Shown: positions 45,201 to 54,787 of the stretch, in pieces
Numbering within the stretch: position 1 is the first letter of the stretch
Layout: the number at the start of each line of letters is the position of its first letter
Assembly: GCA_020744425.1 (NCBI GenBank)
Contig: JAGMUV010000004.1
Coordinates: 992,001 to 1,056,000 of the forward strand
DNA: 64,000 nt
Direction: 5' to 3'
Source of the DNA: Dactylonectria macrodidyma
Taxonomy: Eukaryota > Ascomycota > Sordariomycetes > Hypocreales > Nectriaceae
The notes under the pieces: model-generated
Seen by the model: only the letters and a program-made list of their open reading frames with translations
Told to the model about the DNA's origin: nothing
The model's database searches: none
Program-made: the position numbers and the translations under genes

Positions 45201-45354
45201 CCTCTTGCTGCTTCTGCTTGGCTCGCTCTTTTCTCGCCTGATCCTTTTCTCGGCGCACTCGCTTCCTCTCTGCGTCTGACAATTGGGTCGAGGCGGCGCG
45301 TTTAGATCCCCCCCTAGCGGCACCACGGCCACCTCGCCTGGAGGACTCGGCCAT
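42274..45354 (-). CDS. Cys-rich protein with five tandem Zn2Cys6-like modules (function unknown)
   Basis: A single uninterrupted frame of 1026 aa. Residues 1-60 are basic and Arg/Lys/Glu-rich (nuclear signal or coiled coil). Five six-cysteine modules follow: C65-C112, C137-C167, C191-C226, C270-C303 and C331-C359. The spacings are CX2CX14CX11CX2CX13C, CX2CX8CX9CX2CX4C, CX2CX8CX12CX2CX6C, CX2CX8CX10CX2CX6C and CX2CX6CX5CX2CX8C; the last fits the fungal zinc-cluster consensus exactly. Residues about 440-680 are Pro/Gln/Ala-rich and disordered-looking. The C-terminal part (680-1026) has more CxxC pairs (C813/C816, C845/C848, C947/C950, C980/C983) and CACATKLLDRPLCRFH, so it probably binds zinc too. 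Normal zinc-cluster transcription factors have one module plus a fungal_trans domain, which I do not see. A nuclear or DNA-binding role is inference only. Confidence 0.85.
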   Translation of the reverse strand: MAESSRRGGRGAARGGSKRAASTQLSDAERKRVRREKDQARKERAKQKQQEEEEERRLNPIPNLCDFCATHPAGIFAHQQRKCDWVKYSDTRVECRNCADFRSQNPGLLHECRVGQHHMDHRRYGVNDPAVPAVAACKPCSDKHKGDTCNVDVHLGYQCTNCRKGRCRAGGVQLKPRPDSIGEPVWFRHACDRCQADDSGGKCSWLDDRTAWSSACGRCLAGGHLCLWSNTLIAVPSVPAPESWAIPNGRHSDAGTLELQRNGTTWRKWCKACAVSKTLYSCRITESQPFSSCVRCNQLGIDCVDAESGRVFPLASLSRVGFGRWTPFQGCARCEETGRPCDRQRPCDSCTTNADRDRCDKWIKTKNDRLHNCVAQFDASPPALYYLAHGYGPRGVRSVKDGTKLYDWIGPLVPKYSTLNAQDRAKNMAKEIADAHNDFRPDHPPPQGGSQGSLQGSIPSILHAGSLEQLMRQTSHPPIQNPAYQEKFQAMSHPDWPPTREGFGAPLGRPIATPAPEAPEPDPTVADPPAEKPPVMDSPAPVIPVVLKQDLPMRPSPSPPANNPAEFAGIQAQAQAQIPPFQLQPAQAQDGNTAQPGGDDMPAGFEDLINFNMFGGDNFEINPALEVIGNDIENNAEGVPVQSNPMDPISIPQGPGEGSNHGQVPPELAGVSPNPPNPMKNISFNAFLCLGDNPYVKYKTKPSRWSVKNNVEGLEMSHWRQGEKAQCWNIKGPRLFGMAHATPVLDTPARDILEDIPLIRRQDTLQPFTEVLVSCFEPKQGGGTGICYKPAADEVGCQALIHRLFFPFNYLVCKDCVTESVQITVDESLKPLRANEIVKTRAYACDSCALLLADDKQHMKTLGKTGVKQIWGATGPKPPSPDEAVQEEGTSIAYQGATMPITGCACATKLLDRPLCRFHRLHYAELSMRHAAMMQEWRLCRFSKPVCPACLGDSKLRKVGISADYEGFKDTGGRATAWACLVCNDWVVNQLNDGNAPQLVDGSWDGVHQAKDIIVGKTTDIDMEGA

Positions 45355-46480
45355 GTTGAGACTGGGCGTAGAATGAGTGTGAGTCCTTCGTGGGTATATA
45401 TAATCAATAGTTACTGGATGTACTCGGCAAGCGCTGATGCCTTCTAACTTAGCAAGTTCAACCAGAAAGGAAACATTGACTTGTCACTGGCTTGCAATGG
45501 GACGTCAACAGGGCGGACAAGTGGCGGAATTTATGCTTTAACACGCCCAGTATGAGATAGATGCTATGCCTTTGTTTATCCCGTACTGAGCACCTTTGAG
45601 ATGCTGTGCGAGCTGGTCCTTTGTTCAACAGGAGGAGAGGATCAAGCCATACGAGCACAGTCCGACCCCATTGGCTAAGAGACAGCACGAACTATGACCA
45701 TAGTACAAAGAACCGCCCCCTTAAGCAAGGGAGAAGCCATCCGACTACCGTTTACGGAATCCTGGCTTGGAGTGGCGTAGGAGATAAAGAGGATTAGACC
45801 GAATGAGGGGGGAAACTCAACTGCTCACGAGAACAATGCCACGCACGCCCAGCATTGCACGGATCAACATGGCTGGCTTGTTAACCCTTGACCTTTTGCC
45901 CCTCATATGATAAGTTACGAGGCTGGGAGGACTACTCCTACCCTGGGCGCTGACGCCTTTGACTACCTAGATGGCATCTAGACATTCTTCTCGAATCTGT
46001 CACATATTCATTCCTTCTTGTCCTTAGACATCTCGCCCGCAATAGTTCTGCCCAAGATAGAGACTGAGAATGGCTTTGTCCATGTTGCTTTTTTTCTTAT
46101 TTTTCTATAGCCGTTGGCTTTGTCTGCCTGCTGCATATACATGCGCTCCTCCCTTCTCTCATCACCCTAGCAGATCGATACCGGCTGGGCACTCTCGAAT
46201 CTCCATTCCTTCTCACCCGAGGACTAATATCGCCATGGCGTAATGCTTCCGTCTCGTCCTCGGCAAAGATCGCCTCGTAAGCCCTCGTCATATTCCAGCA
46301 CGCTCTTCCTCCCGAGACTCACGTCTGCGCTAACTCCCTCCCCTCGAAACTATGTGTTAGGAAGGGATAGCGATGCATATTTCTTGGAAATGTCATCATG
46401 AATAGATATATGCTGACTACTCTATCCCGGTCATCGTCTCATCAAATCTTTTGCTAATCTGCCAGCCCCTATCCACCGGC
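45355..46480. other. Intergenic region: promoter of the Cys-rich protein gene and MTR10 3' flank
   Basis: This is 1.1 kb between two minus-strand genes. The part next to 45354 is promoter and leader; the part next to 46481 is the 3' flank of MTR10, with T-rich runs near 46090. No gene is seen. Confidence 0.5.
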
Positions 46481-49400
46481 TTATCCAGAGAACTGGAAGC
46501 GCGTGGCTTCGAGTTGACCGAGTCCGTCTCGGGGGGCAACGTTGCGGCGTCTATATGTGTTGGTGAAGTCCTGCAAAAGGGCGCGCACGTTCCTCATAGC
46601 ACTCGGGTCTCCGGACTGCAGCTTCTCCTTGATCTTGCTCATCAGTCGATTGGCCTCAACGGGAGACACGGTGCCATCAGGTAGCAACGCAATCGTCCGC
46701 GACACCCATTCTGTGGTCTCGACGGGGAGCAACTCAAACAGGGCTAACAAGACGCCACTGCCATCGGCGAAGCAGTCGCGAGGGAAGGTAATCATCATCC
46801 CCGCCATGACCTGCTTGACCAGGTTCTCGCCCAGGGTTGCGAGGAGACCCTGGATGGTGGTTCGGATCTCAGCAGCCGCTGCCTCGGGAAGACCGTCACT
46901 GGTAGCAGGGTTGTCTCCCCCATAAGAAAGAAGATCCCGCAAGAAGTGCAATGTGGACGAGAGAGGATCTCGCTGCTCCAGAGTAAGGGCGTAAACTGCC
47001 GCCTCGAAGATCGATCGCAAGAGATGCGACGGCACGAGTCTCTGGGGATAGTAAAGCAACGCGTCGATAAGCAGACGGAAGAAATCATCAATGACATCAG
47101 GCAGCTCCTTGGGTTGGAGCTCTGTCATGACCCTTAGGAAAGTCGTAGTCTGGGCTTCGAAGAAAGTGTAAATGTTGTCGGTCGTACCCTGATCAACATG
47201 CTCCCGGGCCTCCGAGAACTCCCGCAGAATGGCAGAAGTCACCCAAAGGAAGCAGCCTTCTCTGGAGTTGTTGAAGCCGATGGCCAGCTTGTTTGCCATC
47301 TCGGGTAGCATCGGCGTCATGGCAGTGCGATACGAGATGACCATGTTGCGCCAGCATCTGCACACTCTCTCGCAAATAGGGGTGAAGGTGAGAAAGTTGT
47401 CCAAGACGGCCGACAAGATAGGGAAGACCTCTTGCCAGTACTTGACAGCAGGGTTTTCTTGTCCAGGGTTGTTAGGAGGCACGACATTTTGCACGAAAAT
47501 GGTTATCAGCTGGAGGTGGTCTTCGAAAGGTTAGCAATTTGTTCTTTGTCAATTGGATTAGATTCCAACTCACCTGCCAATGCTAGCTTGCCCTCGTCAT
47601 CGGTGGCATTGTTCGCTTTAGTCATCAACCGCTGGACAAGGGGATCACAGTAAGTCTTGAGAAGCCGGTAAATTTCCTCCTCAGGTTGAACCGCCACCAC
47701 GTTGGAGACACCTTCAGTAATTTCCTCCTTACTGAGGTCTGGCAACTTGTCCAGGACCTGGTCGTAAAACGTCTGAAGCTGCAGCACCTGGCCGCTGAGA
47801 AGGTGCTTGCAATCAGTGCAGAAGAACTTGATCGCCAAGGCAGCAGCCCGGATGATCTCCTTAGAGTCAGACTGGAACGATGTGACAATGTAGTTGAACT
47901 GAGGCTCCAGATAATCGGGGTGTGCTGCCGTCCACTCAGTGTACCGTCCCAGGACCATGATGGTAGCAAAGCGGAGCTTCTCGTGGCTTGGGATTTGCAC
48001 GAGTAGGGGCATCAGGTGAGGAAGCACAATGTCCTCGTTCTTGTCGACCATTCGGCCAAGCGCTCGCATAGCAAACAGCGGAGCTTCCAGTTGTTGCCAG
48101 TGTGGGACCGTTGTCTCCGTAACCTGGCTTGCATAATTCGTCATCCATACTTGGATGGATTGGAGCACCTTAGTCAGGCAATCAGTGACGCCCATCACCT
48201 CGCAACAGTCCTTGAGAGTGTCCCCCATTTGATGCCGGAATTCCCTGAACTTCTCCTCTTGCTCACGGTCTCCATCAAAAAGATCCGTTTCATTGCCTGA
48301 ATCCGGCTGGGGGTATTCAAGGTGCTTGAGAAGGATGTCCACGAGCTTGGAGTAAACGTCAACCAGCTCCAAGCGACCCTGGATATATATCTCCAACACA
48401 AGATAGAGCTTGAGCTCATAGAAGAAGTTGAAAGTGTGCTCGATCACGTCTCGCTCCTTGTCTCTCACAGCGCACTCGAGGACGGCGTCCACCAGAGCTC
48501 TGAAATGCGTCGGCTGACGAGCGATCCCAACCACCCAGCTCTCTGCTGCAGTAGCAAAGACCTTGGTCAGAGCCTTGAGGGCCTCTGTGTCTTCTTCATC
48601 TGCTGCTTTTTGGATTTGGGGCTGGAGTGCAATGATTCGAGGGAACAGAGTCTCGATAATTTCCTGGCTCTCGTCGACGTCAGATGTCTCTCGAAGCATT
48701 GTGCAAAGACACTCGGATGCCTCCTGGCTGCTCTGGTCGCCTGTGATGCCGTTGAAGACGACGTCTAGCAGAGGTGACTTGACAACATTGCCAATCGGAA
48801 CCTCTCGTAGCCAGGAGGTGATACACTCCATCAGCTGGGGATTCTGAGCGGCGGCAGCTACAGATGAGATGTTAACATGCAAGTTTCTTGTTTGAGTACA
48901 TGATCTTTCGCTTACGGGATGATAGGGAGTAGTTGATCAGTAGCTGGATAACCTGTTCCGCATTATCTCCCAGTAAGGCTTGCGTCCGTGCCGCAAGTTC
49001 TTCTTCCTAATTCCAAACGATTAGACTCAAACTCGTGCTGAGGTCGACCGGCGGAGACGATTTCGAAGGGAATAGGCGCTCGGTCTATGGTTGTGCGCTC
49101 CACATACAGACAGGGTGATCTTTCGACCTTCGGTAACCTCTTCGGGGAGAACCCGCAAGAAATCCAAAATGCAAGCGTGGCTTTCAGGGCTGTCGCTGAG
49201 GGACTGGACGACAGTAGCTAAGACATCGTTCCATTCCTTCATCTGGATCGCTAGAATGGCCAGGCAGACACAGAGCTGTACTCGAATGGGCTTGGGTCCC
49301 GGGGCGTATCGTTTGAGGAATAGAAGAATCTGATTTCGAAGACCGGCAAGTTCACTCGGGGGGACCTGGGTCGATAGGTCGTATGTGATCTAGAGCTTGT

Positions 49401-49732
49401 TAGGTCCGGCATGTCTTGCGCGTTTGTCGTAATTCTCCTTACCTTGCCACGCAAGGTGATGGCAGCAAAGAGCGCCGCCTCTGGGTCGGCATTCGCCTGC
49501 AGGATGCCTACTATCGTAGCCCAGGAATCCTTCTGTGCGCCAATACCGTCGTCAGTATACCCAACCAAGCTGCTTGTGAGCTGCATGAACACGCGCAACT
49601 AACCGATTTCTGGAACCTCTCCAAATATTCGTGGGCCTGCTTCTTAGCCTCCTGCTCCCCACCCCTCATCGTCAAGACAGCGGCCAAGACATCCGGGGGC
49701 GCGAAGGCCTCTTGCGCTCCGTTTGTGGCCAT
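46481..49732 (-). CDS. mtr10: Mtr10 nuclear import receptor (transportin-3/importin-13 type karyopherin)
   Basis: Six exons, complement of 49604-49732, 49443-49532, 49108-49389, 48916-49006, 47574-48857 and 46481-47520, total 2916 nt, 971 aa. The N-terminus is an importin-beta N-domain (AHEYLERFQKSKDSW, then EAALFAAITLRGKITYDL), and the rest is HEAT-type helices, with RELREF-like family blocks such as EEKFREFRHQMGDTLKDCCEV. The C-terminal exon carries VFPILSAVLDNF and ERVCRCWRNM, typical of Mtr10/TNPO3. In yeast Mtr10 imports the SR-like mRNA-binding protein Npl3 and functions in tRNA traffic. The donor of intron 1 is GTTAGT, and the last acceptor is AAG rather than CAG or TAG. Confidence 0.95.
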
Positions 49733-50749
49733 TATGTATTATGCGGTAGGTCTGAGGGGGAGCGTTCGGGATCTGAGAGATCGTGATGAGAGATTAGGTT
49801 GTCCGCAGGCTTCAGCGCGATCGGAGTTGGAGAGCGCAGCGCATACGATGTGGCCGCACGATGTCGGACCGTTTGAGATTCGTCGAGGCACGGCTCGAGG
49901 TTGGGGACAGGGAGAAGGAACGCAACTTCGAGCAACGCAACTTGAAGCAAAGTGATGGTAGGAGAGGGCTTGGGAGCCCAGGCGTAAAGGGGGAGATGTG
50001 GAGGTGGTTGAAGGTAGGTGGGATATCACTCGAAGCAAAATACACAAAGCCCACCTCCGTCTGTTTGGGCTAGTGATGCTGGGTTTGGTCACTCTGGTGG
50101 AGAGAGCCTTGGCGGGGCAATGTGCCTGGAGATGACGTTCCGTAGTTTTTCCGACACACGCAACACCTCCTCGAACGGCAACTTGCACTACCAAGATAGA
50201 ATTGGCCAGGATAGTCGCAACTCGTCGAAGAACTTTGACAATTCGTGCCATGACCCACGGCTAACTGCGGGTGACAAGATTCCGACACTGATATTTTTTA
50301 CGATTCCACCTCTACGACCATCTATTTCGTCGCTTGCAGATATCTACCTACCTAGGTAGGCATCAATGTCGGGCTTGTTGTAATTTCTGCTCTGCTTCTA
50401 TTTGGGATTTCAACGTCGTCACTCGTTGGAAAGCAGCTGCTTTATAGCCCCTGACTCTTCCGCTGAATTAGGGACAGATCGGTGCCTAATTCACCGCCTC
50501 AAAGAGGAGTTAACGGCAAGGATGCAGAGGACTGGGCAAGGCGGATTCCGAAGGAACCCCGTTATCCCTGGGTAGTCGGCCTAGAAATACGTCCCGGATG
50601 ATGATGTGACTGTATTGATGTGTGCGTGTGTCTCATTGTCAAGACTGTACCTAGGACCCTAAAATAGGTATGCGCCTCTCACTATTGGAGATGGCACCGT
50701 GAAGCCACTCACGAGAATGACTGGATCTGTTTTCGAAGAATGTCATTGG
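49733..50749. other. Intergenic region: MTR10 promoter and FAU1 3' flank
   Basis: About 1.0 kb without a supportable gene. It carries the palindrome CCTACCTAGGTAGG at 50347-50360 and a half-related TACCTAGG at about 50648. Confidence 0.5.
50347..50360. repeat. 14 bp palindrome CCTACCTAGGTAGG
   Basis: Perfectly self-complementary. It shares the TACCTAGGTA core with sites at 38663-38676 and 52189-52198, all in intergenic DNA. Confidence 0.7.
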
Positions 50750-51542
50750 TTAGACCGACTTGGAGGACTCCCTGATGTCTCCATTTCCAAGTACGATGCC
50801 GTGCAGCTGGCGGTCATGAGCCCCCATGGGAATGGGTTGCGCAAATCCAGCAGGCAGAAGCTGTTCGTTCAAAGCTAGAGCGTACAGCAAAAGCGGCTTT
50901 TGTTGGGCCAAGCCCTTGGCTTCTAGCCTGGAAAAGTATCTGTTAATGAAGAAGTCATAGAAGCCTTTCCCATGGCCGAGTCTCCTTAGGGAGCCGGTTT
51001 CATCGAAGTCGAACGCGACCCCAGGCACCACCATGAGATCTAGGAAGGCCTGTTCAGCGTCCTGAGAGTCCGAGTCGCCAAGGATCCGCTGCCGTTTGTG
51101 GACGGTGGCTGGATCAACACTGGGGATTCCCCAACTATCCAATTTGAGGCTCTCATAATCCTGGAGGTTTGCAAGTTTCACCATCTCCATCACGCGGGTA
51201 GGAGTATCGGGAGTTTGCAGGGTCGACTTGTGCAGGTATGGAACGAAGACTTGCTTGCCGGCCGCGAGCGCATGGCGGACGATGGCATCAGTCTGCACTT
51301 CAGCCGAAGGCATAGACAAGTAGACGCTGATGTGTGTGGCATCCCTGTAAGGCTTGAACTCCTTTAGAGCCTCAAATATTTGGCGGCCTGTGAAATGTGT
51401 CAGACGATGTCCAGCACGTGAGCGGGATTATAAGGCGATGCGTCATACTCTGAGCAGCTACGGAGTCTTGAGTAACAGTGGAGAGCTTCTGTCTCACGAG
51501 GGTCCGCAGTTGCTGCTTAGCAGCTTTCAGGGGTGACGCCAT
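50750..51542 (-). CDS. fau1: 5-formyltetrahydrofolate cyclo-ligase
   Basis: Two exons, complement of 51449-51542 and 50750-51387 (intron GTATGA...CACAG, 61 bp), total 732 nt, 243 aa. The enzyme converts 5-formyl-THF and ATP to 5,10-methenyl-THF. Family marks are the N-terminal KAAKQQLRTLVRQKL helix, the block ISVYLSMPSAEVQTD, VFVPYL, and the nucleotide/substrate loop RRLGHGKGFYD. The start at 51542 (MASPLK) is supported by homologous starts in the family; an upstream in-frame Met at 51581 is less likely. Confidence 0.95.
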
Positions 51543-54500
51543 GGAAATACTGAGACTGGGTTGGGCGGTTTGTTTTGTCACGTTGTGTCGTGAAAGATGG
51601 TTTTCGGCTCAGAGCCGACGCTAGGAAACAGAGGTTGGCGTGCATGGTGGGATGAAGTCCCGCACCATGATCCATCGTTACCAGCCCAGTGTGACGCTCC
51701 ACAGATGGCATTTTGCATGCTAATTGCTAGTGACCGATCATGTGGATATACTTTGGTCAAACTCACTTCTGTTAAGTCGCGGAAACCGCCGCCAGTCTAG
51801 CTCGAGACACTCGGCGGTGAAGCCCAACTTGGGATGAGGGCTAGACCGGTGTCCAAGAACACTATCAGCACTCTAACGGCGGATGTTGCAACCCAAAAAA
51901 AAGAGGCTCAAGATTCGGGTCTATTTTGAGCGGAAAAATGCCGAGACCCAGCACTTTGCATAGAAACTAACTAAGCTGCTTGTCACGATCTGCAATGGTG
52001 AGAAAAGCACCACCAGCACCGCCAATCTGAGCTATGCCAACTTGTCAATAGCCCAGATGCATGGAATATTTGAAGTCCCTACGTGGATCTGAGCCCCGGG
52101 TCTATTTCTTGCGTACCTTAAGTACAGAGGTTATCGTGTCAATTGAAGTGACAAAAGGAACTAATCGGTCTGAATAAGGTCGCAGAGGTACCTAGGTAAT
52201 CAACTAGCAGAGTTTGCGCTTTACACGACCGGGCTTCCGAGATGTTCTTATACGGGCTCGACCGGGCTATGACCCACGGTCAGTTTCTGTAATGTGAATA
52301 GTCTCATTGATGGCGGGTAGTGGAGATAAAGAATGAAGTGGAACGGCAAGTATGGGCAGTAAAGCACCATGCCACTTGCCGCTCTATTTTTCGGGATGAG
52401 ACCTGGACTTGTGGAATCCGTATCATTTCATTGCTGTTCGGGGCTGAAGACCCGTATTCGTGGGCGTGTTTCGGCTCCTGCGCTTCCCTGAATGTCTCTC
52501 GCCTTTCCGCGTGGCTAGCAGGAGAGGTTGGATGTGAACGGAGGGCTGCTGCTGTGAGTGGGATTACTAGGAAGTTCACTATGTCTAGAGGGGAAGGCTT
52601 TTATCGCCATGTCTCAATCATCTGGCAAGTTACATAGTGATTACGTAGGTAGTAGAGCAGATTCAGCGCGGACCACGGCGGCATGAACCATGTCCTTTGT
52701 CATGGAATGGGATCGGCAATTCTGTCCCTCGGAAACGGCGACGATCTGACAAGGGATAGACATGCAACTATGCCGGTGGCCAGATTAGGAGATGAGGCGC
52801 CTGCCGGGACTTTGCGGTGTGTTGGCTGGGCGTAGAAAGTAAGAGTCGAAGCTCACAAGCTGGGAGTCAGAGCAAGGCTACGGAGGTATTCCAACTCGCC
52901 AGCATCAACCATTGACCAACACCAATCAAGATGGGCGGATGACACAAGACCACGAAACCGCGCATCAAGGTGTGAACAGCAGGAACGGCCAGGCACATTT
53001 GAACGCAGCGCTACTTGCGTGTAGCAATGGGGTGGCGTTGGGTACACTGTCTGGTTATCTAATCAGATCCATCGGATCATACCAGCAGCATCCGAGCGTC
53101 GCAAGAGGCAGCGCAACAGCATGGCTAGCATGCGTGCCAACCGGCCCCTGAACCCTGACTGTTGCTCTCGGGGATGACCCGCTTAGCACCCGCTGCAGGC
53201 ATCGGCCTGAGTAATGAATCGGGATCGATTTTGAAATCCGAGGTTTAATTATGGTGCTGTAGGATGAACAGTTGTAAGAACTACTTATTAGCTGAGGAGA
53301 AGCCGTTCTCAATAATAAGCTTACCTCTGCCACCCAGGCATGGGCATTAGTGCAAGGGAGCAGCAGTGTTGGTACATACGAAGTACATACGAAAACGGTC
53401 GTCTTGCCGTTCTAGGAACCTCAGCCTCCAAAAGTCCCCAACATTGCATCCACCCTACTCCGACCTTCCTCCGTCATGAGTGTTGCTAATATCGGACGGT
53501 GAACGGGGCAAGGATGTCTGAAAGAACCTCAGCAAGTTCATATGCCTGCGACCTCGGCTGCACGAGGCGAATAGAGAAGAACATGGATCAAATCCACAGC
53601 GGAAAAGAATTCCTCATGACGTGTACAAAGAGTCGCCGGTTGAAGCGTTGTTGGCGTCCCGTCAGCCTCCCGCAAGCTTGGCCAAGTTTTCATGCTGTGT
53701 TTGGACGAGGTCTTCAGAGAAGCGACAGGGGCATTCGGGGGCCTACAATTGGCTGTAATACAGAGGGCTACTCCCACGCTGAGACCCCGTGGCCCATGTT
53801 TCCTCCTCCCCATCCATGCCTTGCTCACTCACCAGTCTCCTGCCTTGGATTTCCAACCATCCCACGCACTACGGAGTCCATCACGGCATCGTTTTGAATC
53901 CCACGCACGTATTTTGCTTTTGGAAAAGGATCCATCCCTGTTCGATTCACCTAGCCCTTGTCGCTTGTTCCCGTGGCCCTCCATCACCCTCCTCCCTTCA
54001 GTGTACGTACCAGTACCCAGTACAGACGGCCGCTCCGTCCCGTTGGGTGCAGGTACACGCCGAAGGCTGCCGCTTCCCTTGCAGCGGCAATACGTGCCCT
54101 GCATTCGGAGTACAGCAAGTCGAGCAACCCGACAGCATCGCATCTCTTCCCCACAGGCCTACCATGTGCTATGGCAAGTCACGGCTGTACGCGTTGTATC
54201 ATCTCCATCACACATTCCTCAAGCAGGCGTTCACGGGATGGTCTGCTGGACGCTCAGGTGCATGCCTCGCTATGATCGGCGCTGGGCCGTTTGTCGTCAT
54301 CCCGCCCCCCTTGTCACCAGTCACCAAAACTCACTCCGTCTGATCCTCGCCAGCCCCAGCCAGCCCCAGCCCGCACCGGCGCCCACGCTATCCAAACAGG
54401 GGCCTGCGGCTCCCCACGCTGCGGCAAACAGGGCTACCTAGGCGTCTTACTACGTAGGTAGGGGTAGGGCCAGCTGAGAAGAGCAAGAGAGAAGCGTTGC

Positions 54501-54787
54501 AGGTTTCCCATCTCTTCCAGTATCGTTACCGCATCTTGGCTTCCCCGCCGGCTGTCTTGGACTGTGGTGCGACCCAATCGATCCCAGCGCGTGCCCACCT
54601 CTGTCCGTCCCATCGGCGACGCATTACCCATCGCCACGCAAAGAAACCAGGCCCAGGCCTTGCTGTACCATCTTTGTATCTTTGTACCTCCCGATCTTGC
54701 AGAGTAGGCGCCGCCGCCGCCGCAGCAAACAACCTCGTCTGGCTGCCTCCAAGGGACAAGTCGCACGCTTGTCTCGTCAGCCCCGCC
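51543..54787. other. Divergent intergenic region FAU1 / OPT transporter (3.2 kb)
   Basis: No gene is supported. It holds the FAU1 promoter at the left and the long upstream region of the OPT gene at the right. TACCTAGGTA occurs at 52189-52198, and TACCTAGG followed by TACGTAGGTAGG at about 54435-54462. Frames of 100-250 codons near 53.7-54.4 kb are Pro/Ser/Arg-rich and unlike known proteins. Confidence 0.5.
52189..52198. repeat. 10 bp palindrome TACCTAGGTA
   Basis: Perfect palindrome, third member of the same dispersed intergenic motif. Confidence 0.6.

Noticed and set aside
44602..45279. 225-codon plus-strand frame opposite the zinc-module gene
   Set aside because: A by-product of high G/C at third positions in the real minus-strand gene; Ala/Val/Arg-rich without domain content.
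53692..54441. 249-codon plus-strand frame upstream of the OPT gene
   Set aside because: Pro/Ser/Arg/His-rich with overlapping frames of similar length; not supported as a gene.
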